Shown here: one piece after another, positions 53,777-63,579 of the stretch
Layout of the letters: each line of letters starts with the position of its first letter
Numbering within the stretch: the stretch's first letter is position 1
Source of the DNA: Salidesulfovibrio onnuriiensis
GTDB lineage: Bacteria > Desulfobacterota > Desulfovibrionia > Desulfovibrionales > Desulfovibrionaceae
DNA: 64,000 bases
Assembly (NCBI RefSeq): GCF_008001235.1
Contig: NZ_CP040751.1
Span: 186,001 to 250,000, forward strand
Reading direction: 5' to 3'
Position numbers and translations under genes: made by a program
The notes under the pieces: generated by a model
What the model was told of the DNA's origin: nothing
What the model saw: the letters and a program-made list of their open reading frames with translations, nothing else
Database searches by the model: none

Positions 53777-54605
53777 TGCCGTCATCAACCTGGGCAATTC
53801 CGTGGTGCAGCACGGCCCGGCCAATGACCGCGTGTATCTGCTGAAGCTGGACACGGACGACCTGCCCGAGATCGTGGATGAGGTTTACGAACTGGGCCGG
53901 GAACACGGCTATTCCAAGCTTTTCGCCAAGGTCCCGGCCGGGGAGGCCGCCCACTTCGCGGCGCGCGGATTCATCGACGAGGCCCGCGTGCCGGGCATGT
54001 ACAAGGGGAAATGCGCCGGATACTTCATGAGCAAGTACCTGGACCAGAACCGGGCCGTACCCAAGGACATCGGACGCATCACCCGGGTGCTGGACTGCGC
54101 CGACCGGAAATCCCCCACCCCGAAGGACGAGATCGACACGCACGGCGTGGTGCGCCTGAAGCAGGAAAACGCCGGGGAGCTGGCCGCGCTCTACGACGCG
54201 GTCTTCGAATCCTACCCCTTTCCCATCCAGGACCCCGCCTACATCCGCCAGGCCATGAGGGACCACGTGATCTTCTTCGGCATTGTGGAAGACGGCAGGA
54301 TCGTGGCCGCGGCCTCGGCCGAGCTGGACAAATCATGGAGGTGCGCGGAGATGACCGATTTCGCAACCCTGCCGGACCACCGGGGCCGGGGGGGCGCCGG
54401 AAAACTGCTTGCCCGCATGGAAAAATCCATGCAGCCTCTGAATATTCGGACCGCCTACACCATTGCCCGGGCCGAAAGCTTCGGCATGAACATCGTCTTT
54501 GCCCGGGCCGGATACTCCTTTGGCGGCACCCTGCACAACAACACGCAGATCGGCGGCAAACTGGAGAGCATGAATGTCTGGCACAAGGAAATTCCCGCTT
54601 CGTGA
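53766..54605 (+). CDS. ablB: Beta-lysine N-acetyltransferase
   Basis: This 279-residue protein has a C-terminal GNAT acetyltransferase domain (about residues 125-270; acetyl-CoA loop [16 protein letters not shown]). Its N-terminal part is characteristic of AblB/YodP proteins, which acetylate beta-lysine on N-epsilon to give the compatible solute used in osmotic stress. GGAGGG precedes the ATG, which overlaps the end of ablA. The next gene, a YitT protein, starts inside its last 32 bases, so all are one transcript. Confidence 0.9.
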   Translation: MQPDAVINLGNSVVQHGPANDRVYLLKLDTDDLPEIVDEVYELGREHGYSKLFAKVPAGEAAHFAARGFIDEARVPGMYKGKCAGYFMSKYLDQNRAVPKDIGRITRVLDCADRKSPTPKDEIDTHGVVRLKQENAGELAALYDAVFESYPFPIQDPAYIRQAMRDHVIFFGIVEDGRIVAAASAELDKSWRCAEMTDFATLPDHRGRGGAGKLLARMEKSMQPLNIRTAYTIARAESFGMNIVFARAGYSFGGTLHNNTQIGGKLESMNVWHKEIPAS

Positions 54606-55470
54606 CATCCCGGCCCTGAACACGGAATTCACCTATTCGGTCTGGTGGAACCTGCTGCTGATCACAGCGGGCAGCTTTTTCGTGGCCGTGGGCACCAAGA
54701 GCCTGGCCGTACCGCACCAATTCATTCCCGGCGGCGTGTTCGGCCTCGGCTCGCTGCTGTATTACTCGGGGGTGCCCATAAATCCTGGCTGGCTCTACGC
54801 CCTGCTCAACGCGCCCCTGTTCCTGTTCGCCTGGTTCAAGGTCAGCAGGCGCTTCTTCTGGTACAGCGCCTTTGCGGTCGGGGCCACCACCCTTTTCTAC
54901 GAGCTGTTCGCCATCCCCATAGTCGTGGAAAGCCAGCTCTACGCAAGCGTGGCCGGCGGCGTGCTCATCGGTTTCGGGGCCGGGGTGGTGCTGCGCTCCC
55001 TGGGATCCAACGGAGGGCTCGACGTCATCGCGGTCTTCCTGTTCCAGCGGTTCAACATCGGCATCGGCAAGGTCTACGTGCTCTTCAACGCCGCCCTGTT
55101 CAGCCTGTGCCTGTTCCGCCTTTCCCTGGATCTGGTCATCGTCTCGCTGATCATGGTCTTCATCACCTCGGTGGTGGTGGAGCAGACCCTTTCGCTCTTC
55201 AACCAGCGCAAGGTGGTCTTCATCGTTTCGGACATGGCCGAGGCCATCAGCCGGGACATCCTGCACGGCCTGAAGCAGAGCGCCACCTTCCTGAAGGGTT
55301 TCGGAGCCTATTCGCAAAAGGAAAAGAACGTGCTCATGACCGTGGTCAACAACGTGCAGCTCAAGAAGCTGGAGGAGATCACCTTCACCCATGACGAGAA
55401 CGCCCTGTTCATCGTGGAAAACACCTTCTCGGTGGTGGGATCGAGCTTCTCGAAACGGAAACTGTACTGA
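54574..55470 (+). CDS. YitT-family membrane protein, copy 3
   Basis: This 298-residue protein has a YitT membrane domain (about residues 20-190) and a C-terminal DUF2179 domain (about 205-290). It is very similar to copy 2 at 47.7 kb over its whole length (for example RFNIGIGK(T/V)Y and FLF-type segments). The ATG lies within ablB, preceded by GGAGA. Its place at the end of the beta-lysine operon suggests a role in osmolyte or ion movement, but this is only inference. It ends before a terminator shared with the next gene. Confidence 0.87.
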   Translation: MSGTRKFPLRDIPALNTEFTYSVWWNLLLITAGSFFVAVGTKSLAVPHQFIPGGVFGLGSLLYYSGVPINPGWLYALLNAPLFLFAWFKVSRRFFWYSAFAVGATTLFYELFAIPIVVESQLYASVAGGVLIGFGAGVVLRSLGSNGGLDVIAVFLFQRFNIGIGKVYVLFNAALFSLCLFRLSLDLVIVSLIMVFITSVVVEQTLSLFNQRKVVFIVSDMAEAISRDILHGLKQSATFLKGFGAYSQKEKNVLMTVVNNVQLKKLEEITFTHDENALFIVENTFSVVGSSFSKRKLY

Positions 55471-55474
55471 AAAC

Positions 55475-55502
55475 AAAAAAGGGCCGGTCTTTTGACCGGC
55501 CC
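55475..55502 (-). terminator. Intrinsic terminator of the 55.5-kb minus-strand gene
   Basis: GGGCCGGTC pairs with GACCGGCCC around TTTT, followed on the minus strand by TTTTTT. It may also slow plus-strand transcripts coming from the YitT gene. Confidence 0.88.
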
Positions 55503-55511
55503 CGCCTGTTG

Positions 55512-56009
55512 CTACTTCTTGCCTTTTCCCTTGGTTTTGACCTTGGTCTTCGACTTGCCCTGACCCTGCCCCTTTCCGGGGTTGGGCGCGCCCTTGCCCA
55601 GGGCCGAGGGATGCACCCCCAGTTCCTTGGCGATGACGCCCCAGCCCTTGCCGGAATCGCGCATGGCCTGGATCTCGGCCTCGGACCTGCCCGAGGCGTT
55701 GGACAGGGCCTTGACCTTGGAGGCGTCATAGGCGGCCTGGGACTCCTGCAGTTCCTTGGCGGCCTCCTGTTCCAGGTCCTGGGGCGTGACCTCGCCCGCA
55801 GTCTTTTTCGCGCGTTCCAGGATCTCGGGCGGCACCTCGCCGCGCTTGACGGCTTCGTAAGCCTCCCGGGCCCTCTGGTAGCGACCCATGGCCTTGTTCA
55901 CTTCATCCAGGACCGTATCCTCGGGATAGGTTTCCTGGGCGGCCGCGGGAAGAATGCACGCGGCCCACAGGAACAGGCCGACCAACACGATGAAAATCCG
56001 TTTATGCAT
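55512..56009 (-). CDS. Exported helical protein of unknown function
   Basis: This 165-residue protein begins with a Sec signal peptide (MHKRIFIVLVGLFLWAACILPAAAQ). Then comes a charged helical region rich in Glu, Ala and Lys (about residues 40-110), a short conserved-looking stretch GWGVIAKELGVHPSALGKG (about 123-141), and a very basic Lys/Gly/Gln tail. I do not recognise a function. The GWGVIAKELGVHPSALG part recurs in small secreted proteins of delta-proteobacteria. It stands alone and is convergent with the YitT gene. Confidence 0.7.
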   Translation of the reverse strand: MHKRIFIVLVGLFLWAACILPAAAQETYPEDTVLDEVNKAMGRYQRAREAYEAVKRGEVPPEILERAKKTAGEVTPQDLEQEAAKELQESQAAYDASKVKALSNASGRSEAEIQAMRDSGKGWGVIAKELGVHPSALGKGAPNPGKGQGQGKSKTKVKTKGKGKK

Positions 56010-56087
56010 GACGCCTCCTCTGCGAAAGATAGTGCCGGTATACTACCCCATATACGCCGGAAGGCTATTAGAAGGCACAGAAAAAAA

Positions 56088-56804
56088 TCAGCTCATCTCG
56101 GGCTCGGACCGCCAGGCAAGCAGCGGCGAGAGGGGCGCCAGATCGTCGAAGTCGATGCGCATGGCCGAGAAGGCCCCCATCCAGGGAGGGTAGAAACGGT
56201 TGTTGATCTGCTTCCAGGGGAAGTCCTCCTTCCACGAGCCCATGGGGCCGGGAAGCACGGAATGGGCCATGGAGGGATGAAAACCGGTGACGCGCCAGAC
56301 CATGTGCCGAATCTCGAACCAGGAGAACAGCCGGGCCCGGGCCAGGGTCCCGCCCGTGCCGCGCACATTGCGCCAGTAATAGAGGGAGGCCTTGTTCAGG
56401 AAGCCCACGAGAATCCCCTTTTCCGCCACCCGGGAGGCCTCGCGCAGCACGGCTTCGGGGTCGGCGCAGAATTCGAGCACGCTCCAGAGGAACACGTATT
56501 CAAAGGAATCGTCGTCAAAGGGCAGGTGGCTGCCGTCGCCCAAATGCAATGAGGCGCGGTTGCCGAACCGCTTGCGGGCGGCGGCAATCATACTGTCGCT
56601 CTTGTCGATGCCCGTGACGTCGAAACCCATCTGCCAAAGCATCTCCAGAAACAGCCCGGTGCCGCAGCCGATCTCCAGCATGCGAGTGCAGCGCCGGGGC
56701 CACCCGGCCACCATGGCCTGCAGCAGCCGGGCCTCGCGCTCCAGGGCGAAACGGCCTTCGCCGGAATCGAACCACGATTCGTATCGTTCAGCATCCCAAT
56801 ACAT
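56088..56804 (-). CDS. Class I SAM-dependent methyltransferase
   Basis: This 238-residue protein has the Rossmann-type SAM-binding motif MLEIGCGTGLFLEML (motif I) and the later FEYVFLWSVLEF (motif IV-like), typical of the UbiE/biotin-synthesis methyltransferase fold. The acceptor substrate cannot be predicted. The ATG at 56804 has GGGAG upstream; the earlier frame start at 56933 is not used. It is divergent from the substrate-binding-type protein and has no evident partner. Confidence 0.85.
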   Translation of the reverse strand: MYWDAERYESWFDSGEGRFALEREARLLQAMVAGWPRRCTRMLEIGCGTGLFLEMLWQMGFDVTGIDKSDSMIAAARKRFGNRASLHLGDGSHLPFDDDSFEYVFLWSVLEFCADPEAVLREASRVAEKGILVGFLNKASLYYWRNVRGTGGTLARARLFSWFEIRHMVWRVTGFHPSMAHSVLPGPMGSWKEDFPWKQINNRFYPPWMGAFSAMRIDFDDLAPLSPLLAWRSEPEMS

Positions 56805-56947
56805 TATCTGACTCCCGTGCCTCCTGCGAAAGTGTAGCCAACCCGAACGGACATGGCAACGAACAAAGCGAACATGGCGGGGCCGTACACTTTTAATAAC
56901 GCCGTCACTCTTGACCCGCCCCCGGCGTTCCATACTATGGTAAAATC

Positions 56948-57661
56948 ATGCGTTACACCCTTGCGGCACTCCTCCTTCTCCTTGCCCTGGCCTTCCCGGG
57001 CGCGGCCCTGTCCCAGGGGCCGAGAAGCGTCGTGCTGGCCACCCACAACCTGTGCCCCTACGGATGCTACGACGAGAAGGGGACCTTCGACGGCTCCGCC
57101 GTGCAAGCGGTCCGCCACGCCTTTCAGCAGATGAACATCCCGGTCAGCATCGTGGTGGTCCCCTGGCAGCAGGCCCAGCAGATGGCGCGCAAGGGGCAGG
57201 CGGACGGGTTCTTCGCGGCCTCCCAGAACTCGCGGCGGGATTCGGAAGGGATCATGTCGGCCGTCATCGCGGACCAGAAATGGAACTGGTACCTGCTGCG
57301 GGAGTCCCGGCTCGACCCGGCCTCCCCCGACTTCAAAGGCCAGGCGAAGGTGGGCGGTTTTTCCGGGGCCAACATGCTCAAATGGCTCCAGGACAACAAC
57401 TACAACGTGGTGGGCACCCCGCCCAACACCGAGGGCCTGGCCGACATGCTCCTGGCCCAACGCCTGGACGCCATCCTGGCCAACAACAAGGTGATGGACG
57501 AGATCGTCCGAAAGCGGCAACTCCACGGCGTTTTCCGCAGCGTGACCCTGCTGGACAAACCCCTGGGCGTCTACTTTTCCAACCGTTTCCTGCTGCAGTA
57601 CCCGGACTTCCTGAAGGAATTCAACAAGCACGTCCTGGAATACCGCAAGGAAAATCCGTAG
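56948..57661 (+). CDS. Periplasmic solute-binding-like protein
   Basis: This 237-residue protein has a Sec signal peptide (about residues 1-22, MRYTLAALLLLLALAFPGAALS) and a PBP2-type bilobed fold similar to family 3 solute-binding proteins (LATHNLCPYGCYDEKGTFDGSAVQAVRHAFQQMNIP). No permease or ATPase gene is adjacent, so it is an orphan and may act as a sensor input rather than in transport. No strong ribosome site is seen before the ATG. It is followed by a dispersed repeat. Confidence 0.75.
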   Translation: MRYTLAALLLLLALAFPGAALSQGPRSVVLATHNLCPYGCYDEKGTFDGSAVQAVRHAFQQMNIPVSIVVVPWQQAQQMARKGQADGFFAASQNSRRDSEGIMSAVIADQKWNWYLLRESRLDPASPDFKGQAKVGGFSGANMLKWLQDNNYNVVGTPPNTEGLADMLLAQRLDAILANNKVMDEIVRKRQLHGVFRSVTLLDKPLGVYFSNRFLLQYPDFLKEFNKHVLEYRKENP

Positions 57662-57768
57662 CGGCTACCGAAAAAACCGCCACAACTCCATGGCATCCGA
57701 ACAACCCCGGGGTTTCTTCACGCCTTACGCACGCAGATTTCCGGCCAGATGCATTCTGTTTTCCGGCC

Positions 57769-57901
57769 TGTTTTTTGTTCAAAAGGAGGTCGGGCGCGAG
57801 GAGCAAAGGGAAAACAGGCCCGACGCGTATATCCCAAATACGCGAGGGACTGCTTTTTCATGCAGCGACGTTGCGAACGGCCCCTTATGGACAAAAAAAC
57901 A
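57769..57901. repeat. Dispersed palindromic repeat, copy E
   Basis: The outer arms TTTTTTGTTCAAAAGGAGG and CCCCTTATGGACAAAAAAAC pair, and the centre is CGCGTATATCCC with AAATACGCGAGG. It occupies most of the 313-base gap between the convergent binding-protein gene and the small Cys-protein gene, and no gene is seen in that gap. Confidence 0.75.
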
Positions 57902-57974
57902 AGGGGTGACCCAATGCCACCCCTTGCCAAAGCTATAACCCTGCCAATGAACCGGGCTTGCGCCCTGGTTTATT

Positions 57975-58199
57975 CTATTTTTTTTCAGCCTCTTGGGCCT
58001 TGGCCTTTTCGGCATCGGCCCTTTGGACCTGCCTTTCCCGACACGCCTTGATGCACGCGGCGTCGCCGTCACAGGCCTTTTCGCAGGCCGCCAGGCTCGC
58101 GGCGGCCTCGGTCCCCTCGGCGTGCACCAGAGGGGCAACCACGGCCACACACAGCAATACCGCCATGATCACGGCCATGATCGTTCTTATTTGCTTCAT
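57975..58199 (-). CDS. Small secreted four-cysteine protein
   Basis: This 74-residue protein has a signal peptide (about residues 1-27). Its short mature region contains four cysteines in the pattern CEKACDGDAACIKAC, and an Ala/Glu/Lys-rich helical tail (AEKAKAQEAEKK) follows. The spacing suggests two disulphides in a helical hairpin, or a metal site. I do not recognise the family. The gene has a long AT-rich upstream region and stands alone. It is short enough to be missed by annotators, but the signal peptide supports it. Confidence 0.7.
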   Translation of the reverse strand: MKQIRTIMAVIMAVLLCVAVVAPLVHAEGTEAAASLAACEKACDGDAACIKACRERQVQRADAEKAKAQEAEKK

Positions 58200-58521
58200 C
58201 CTCTAACCTCGTGCGGTTGAAGTTGTCAGGAGGCCGCACGAAGCGGCCTTGCCTTACCATGCGCCTGGACCGAAACCGACGAACGAGTTGGAAACGATTG
58301 TCGGAACGTTTTTTATCAACTCTCTCCACGTCCTCGCTTTCGCGCCGGGCACATCCGCACAAAGCAAGAGGCGTGACACTTTTTTACAAAACAACTATTT
58401 CAATGCGTTACAATAGTTACGAACAGCCATCTTGCTGATTTCATTCATGAATTTTGTGAACCAAACTGCACCAATCCGCCGCCTCAAAGAACACTTTTTT
58501 GCACTTTTTCTCAAAAATACG
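58200..58521 (-). promoter_or_regulatory. Long upstream region of the small Cys-protein gene
   Basis: No gene is seen in this 322-base stretch. It is AT-rich between about 58370 and 58520. An inverted repeat (AACTATT at 58393-58399 with AATAGTT at 58412-58418, 12 bases between arms) lies about 200 bases upstream of the start codon and could be a regulator site. The promoter itself could not be placed with confidence. Confidence 0.4.
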
Positions 58522-58552
58522 AAAAAGCCCCGCATGCCGAAGCATGCGGGGC
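58522..58552 (-). terminator. Intrinsic terminator after fmt
   Basis: A perfect 11-base stem (GCCCCGCATGC with its complement) with a 4-base loop is followed on the minus strand by TTTTT. It ends the def-fmt transcript. Confidence 0.9.
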
Positions 58553-58577
58553 CGCGAAAATGCAAGAGCAAAATAGG

Positions 58578-59543
58578 CTAGTCGACCGTGCAGTCCTTGA
58601 GATAGCCGCAGGCAAAGGCCTCGGCGCTCATGGCCTTCTTGCCCTCGGGCTTGACCTCAGGGGTCAGGTAGACCTTGTCGGCGGTGGCGATGGCCAGCCT
58701 GCCGTCGATCTCGCCGAGGATGGTGCCCGGCTCGATGGCGCCGGAATCATCCGCGCCCACCTCGCCCGGGACCACGTTGAGACGAAGCTTTTTGCCGGTC
58801 TCATTGGTCCACTGGAAATACGCGCCCGGCCAGGGATACATGGCCCGGATCTGATTGTGGATCTGCTCAGCGGGCCGGTTCCAGTCGATCTCGCCCTCCT
58901 GCTTGGAAAGCTTCTTGGCGTAGGAGGCCAGGGAGTCGTCCTGCGGCTTCAGCTCGTAGGAACCGGTCCTGAGCCGGGACAGGGCCTCCACAATGCACTG
59001 GCCGCCAAGCAGGGCCAGTTCGTCGTGGATCTGCCCGGCATGGTCGTTGTGGGCGATGCGCAGGGCGCGCATGACCATAACCGGTCCGGTGTCCAGGCCC
59101 GCCTCCATCTTCATGATGCTGATGCCGGTGACGAACTCGCCGTCCTGGATGCAGCGCTGGATGGGAGCCGCGCCCCGGTACTTGGGCAGAAGCGAGGCGT
59201 GCACGTTAAGCGGCATGTATTTCGGGATGTCCAGCACGGACTGCGGCAGAATCAGGCCGTAGGCGGCCACCACGAGCACGTCCGGCCCGAGCGCGGCCAG
59301 TTCGTCCACGTCCTTTTGGTCCTTGAAATTGACCGGCTGAAAGACGCCGATGCCGTTTTCCAGGGCCACCACCTTGACCGGCGACGGCCGGCACTGCTGG
59401 CCCCGGCCGCAGGGACGATCGGGCTGGGTGTAGACGGCAACGACCTCGCACTCGTCCGAGGCGATCAGGGCGCGCAGGCTCTCGGCCGCGAAGTCGGGCG
59501 TGCCCATGAATACAACACGCAGTCTGCCTTTGTCCTCGCCCAT
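58578..59543 (-). CDS. fmt: Methionyl-tRNA formyltransferase
   Basis: This 321-residue enzyme formylates initiator Met-tRNA with 10-formyl-tetrahydrofolate. The N-terminal domain has VVFMGTPDFAAESL and the catalytic stretch SLLPKYRGAAPIQRCI with the active Asn/His/Asp region nearby. The C-terminal OB-like domain (about residues 205-315) is normal. The ATG at 59543 has GGGG six bases upstream and is preferred over the one at 59549. It follows def closely, a standard pair. Confidence 0.96.
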   Translation of the reverse strand: MGEDKGRLRVVFMGTPDFAAESLRALIASDECEVVAVYTQPDRPCGRGQQCRPSPVKVVALENGIGVFQPVNFKDQKDVDELAALGPDVLVVAAYGLILPQSVLDIPKYMPLNVHASLLPKYRGAAPIQRCIQDGEFVTGISIMKMEAGLDTGPVMVMRALRIAHNDHAGQIHDELALLGGQCIVEALSRLRTGSYELKPQDDSLASYAKKLSKQEGEIDWNRPAEQIHNQIRAMYPWPGAYFQWTNETGKKLRLNVVPGEVGADDSGAIEPGTILGEIDGRLAIATADKVYLTPEVKPEGKKAMSAEAFACGYLKDCTVD

Positions 59544-59553
59544 GCTCATCCCC

Positions 59554-60048
59554 TTATGCCCACTTGCTGGCTTTCTTGCGGTACATGGCCTTTTTCAGGC
59601 TGCTGGACCGGTCCACGATGGTCACGCCGTTCAGGTGGTCCACCTCGTGCTGGATGATGACGGCTAGGTAGCCCTCGGCCTCCATGCAAATTTCCTTTCC
59701 TTCGGGGTCCACGGCCTTGACCGAGATCTTTTCCGAGCGCTTGACCTTGCCCGTGAATTCCGGACAGCTCAGGCAGCCTTCCTCGGAATCCACCGAGCCC
59801 TCGCAGGAGGTGATCTCGGGATTGATCATCACCATCAGATCACCACGCTCCTTGGGGCCGGTCTGGTCCACGCAGATCAGGCGGATGGATTCGCCCACCT
59901 GCGGGGCGGCCAGACCCACGCCGTCGCCCTCGTACATGGTCTCGATCATGTTCTCGATCAGCTCCTTCAACTCGGGAGTGACCTTTTCAATGGGCTCGGC
60001 CTCGGCGGCCAGAACCGGCTCGGGCCATCTGCATATTTCAAGTTTCAT
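59554..60048 (-). CDS. def: Peptide deformylase
   Basis: This 164-residue metalloenzyme removes the formyl group from nascent proteins. All three family motifs are present: GVGLAAPQVG, EGCLSCPE and QHEVDHLNG. They supply the metal ligands Cys and two His and the catalytic Glu. GGAGG precedes the ATG at 60048; the longer upstream frame runs through the hairpin region and is not used. fmt starts a few bases after its stop. Confidence 0.97.
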   Translation of the reverse strand: MKLEICRWPEPVLAAEAEPIEKVTPELKELIENMIETMYEGDGVGLAAPQVGESIRLICVDQTGPKERGDLMVMINPEITSCEGSVDSEEGCLSCPEFTGKVKRSEKISVKAVDPEGKEICMEAEGYLAVIIQHEVDHLNGVTIVDRSSSLKKAMYRKKASKWA

Positions 60049-60074
60049 AAGAATGCCTCCGGCGGCTGGGGAAA

Positions 60075-60111
60075 GGGGGAGAAAACCTTTTGAAAAAGGT
60101 TTTTCTCCCCC
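60075..60111. other. Hairpin upstream of def
   Basis: GGGGGAGAAAA pairs with TTTTCTCCCCC around a stem-loop of CCTTTTGAAAAAGG. It may be a terminator remnant or part of the def leader, with A/T runs in both arms. Confidence 0.5.
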
Positions 60112-60228
60112 TTCCTCCAGATCCCCATTCCCGCTGCCGGGAGATGGAATCCACCATATATATTTCAATTTACCCCGCCCATGCCGCAACGCGGCATCGC
60201 CAAACGGTTTGGGTGGGGGAGGTCCGGA

Positions 60229-60257
60229 GGGGGAACCCTTTTTCCAAAGGGTCCCCC
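60229..60257 (-). terminator. Hairpin terminator after aspS
   Basis: On the minus strand GGGGGACCCTTTGG pairs with the AAAAAGGGTTCCCCC side, 12 bases after the aspS stop. A second small palindrome (ATGCCGC-AAC-GCGGCAT) lies at 60181-60197. Together they separate aspS from def. Confidence 0.6.
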
Positions 60258-60269
60258 GCCAGCTCGTAT

Positions 60270-62099
<1,830 letters not shown>

Positions 62100-62166
62100 T
62101 GCTGCTCCTTATTTGGCCTCTGCGCCGCCCGCTCCGGTTGCCGAACTGATGCGGCGGCCGATTCCC

Positions 62167-63408
62167 CTAGAGGCTCTTGAGATATTCTTCTCGTTTGATC
62201 GTATATTGGTCGTTGTCCCCGGCCATGTCCTTGACCGTGACGGTTCCGTTCTCGAATTCGTCCTGCCCGATGATCAGGCAGGCCTTTGCGCCCGACTTGT
62301 TGGCGGCGCGCATGCGGCTCTTCATGGAGCCGCCGCCGTAGCTCACGTCGCCGGAAAGGCCCTTTTCGCGCATCTGCTGCGCAAAGATCATGGCCTGGTT
62401 GCCCGCGTCCTTTTCCACCACGGCCAGGTAGAAATCCGGGGCCGGGGCCTCCCGCTCGCCCAGCAGCAGCGCCAGGCGCTCCATGCCGCAGGCGAATCCG
62501 GTGCCCGGGCAGTCCGGACCGCCCAGGTTCAGAACAAGCCCGTCGTACCGGCCGCCGCCCGCAACCGCGGTCTGGGAGCCGATGTCGTTGCTGGTAATCT
62601 CGTAGGTGGTGCGCACGTAGTAGTCCAGGCCGCGCACCAGGCGGGGGTTGAGCACGTATTCCACGCCCGCGCCGTCCAGCACGGCCTTCACATCCGCAAA
62701 GTGCTGCTCGCACTCGTCGCAGAGGTGGTCGGCAATGCTCGGGGCGTCCTTGACCAGCTCCTTGCAGGTCGGGACCTTGCAGTCGAGCACGCGCATGGGA
62801 TTGGTATCGATGCGACGACGGCAGTCCTCGCAGAATTCCTCCCGGTTCTTGCTCGTGTAGTAGTCGGTCAGGGCCTGGCGATAGGCGGGGCGGCAGTCGT
62901 GGCAGCCCAGCGAATTGAGCTCCACGGCCAGCTTCTTCAGGCCGATCTCGTTCAGGAACGTGGTCAGCATGAGGATGAGTTCCGCGTCGGCCTGGGCCTC
63001 GGGCGCGCCGAAGATTTCCACGTCCAGCTGGTGGAACTGGCGCAGGCGGCCCTTCTGGGGCCGTTCGTAGCGGAACATGGGGCCGGTGGAGAAATATTTG
63101 CAGATCCTGCCGGGCTGGTATTCCTTGGACTCGATAAAGGCGCGCACCATGCCCGCGGTGGCCTCGGGGCGCATGGTCAGGGAACGGCCCTTGCGGTCCG
63201 GGAAGGTGTACATTTCCTTGCCCACCACATCGGTGTCCTCACCGATGGACTTCTGGAACAGCTCGGTCTTTTCCAGGACCGGGGTCCTCAGTTCGCCAAA
63301 GCCGTAGCGGCCGAACACCTCGCGTGCGGTGTTTTCGAGGTAGGTGAAAACATCGGCGTCCTGGCGGAACATGTCCGCAAAACCCTTGATCTTTTGTATC
63401 TTCGACAT
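62167..63408 (-). CDS. hisS: Histidyl-tRNA synthetase
   Basis: This 413-residue class II synthetase has motif 1 (RTPVLEKTELFQKSIGE), motif 2 (FRYERPQKGRLRQFHQLDVE), the histidine-specific ARG loop RGLDYYVRTTYE and motif 3 (GFACGMERLALLL). An insertion region with four Cys-containing stretches (including FCEDCRRRI and HLCDECEQHF) is normal for bacterial forms. GGAAG precedes the ATG at 63408; a TTG four codons earlier is not used. It is followed by aspS. Confidence 0.97.
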   Translation of the reverse strand: MSKIQKIKGFADMFRQDADVFTYLENTAREVFGRYGFGELRTPVLEKTELFQKSIGEDTDVVGKEMYTFPDRKGRSLTMRPEATAGMVRAFIESKEYQPGRICKYFSTGPMFRYERPQKGRLRQFHQLDVEIFGAPEAQADAELILMLTTFLNEIGLKKLAVELNSLGCHDCRPAYRQALTDYYTSKNREEFCEDCRRRIDTNPMRVLDCKVPTCKELVKDAPSIADHLCDECEQHFADVKAVLDGAGVEYVLNPRLVRGLDYYVRTTYEITSNDIGSQTAVAGGGRYDGLVLNLGGPDCPGTGFACGMERLALLLGEREAPAPDFYLAVVEKDAGNQAMIFAQQMREKGLSGDVSYGGGSMKSRMRAANKSGAKACLIIGQDEFENGTVTVKDMAGDNDQYTIKREEYLKSL

Positions 63409-63579
63409 CGGTTCTTCCAATACATTAGTATGAATGTGCTGCGGGAAACGGTTTTGGTTATGCTATCCGGCACCGATTGTCAAAGGTTGGCGGGAACGGC
63501 CCGGGGGGAGGCAAGACTTTTCAAGAATCGGCAAACGATATAAAAAAACGAAATTTATCAAACAGACACAGGAGACTGC

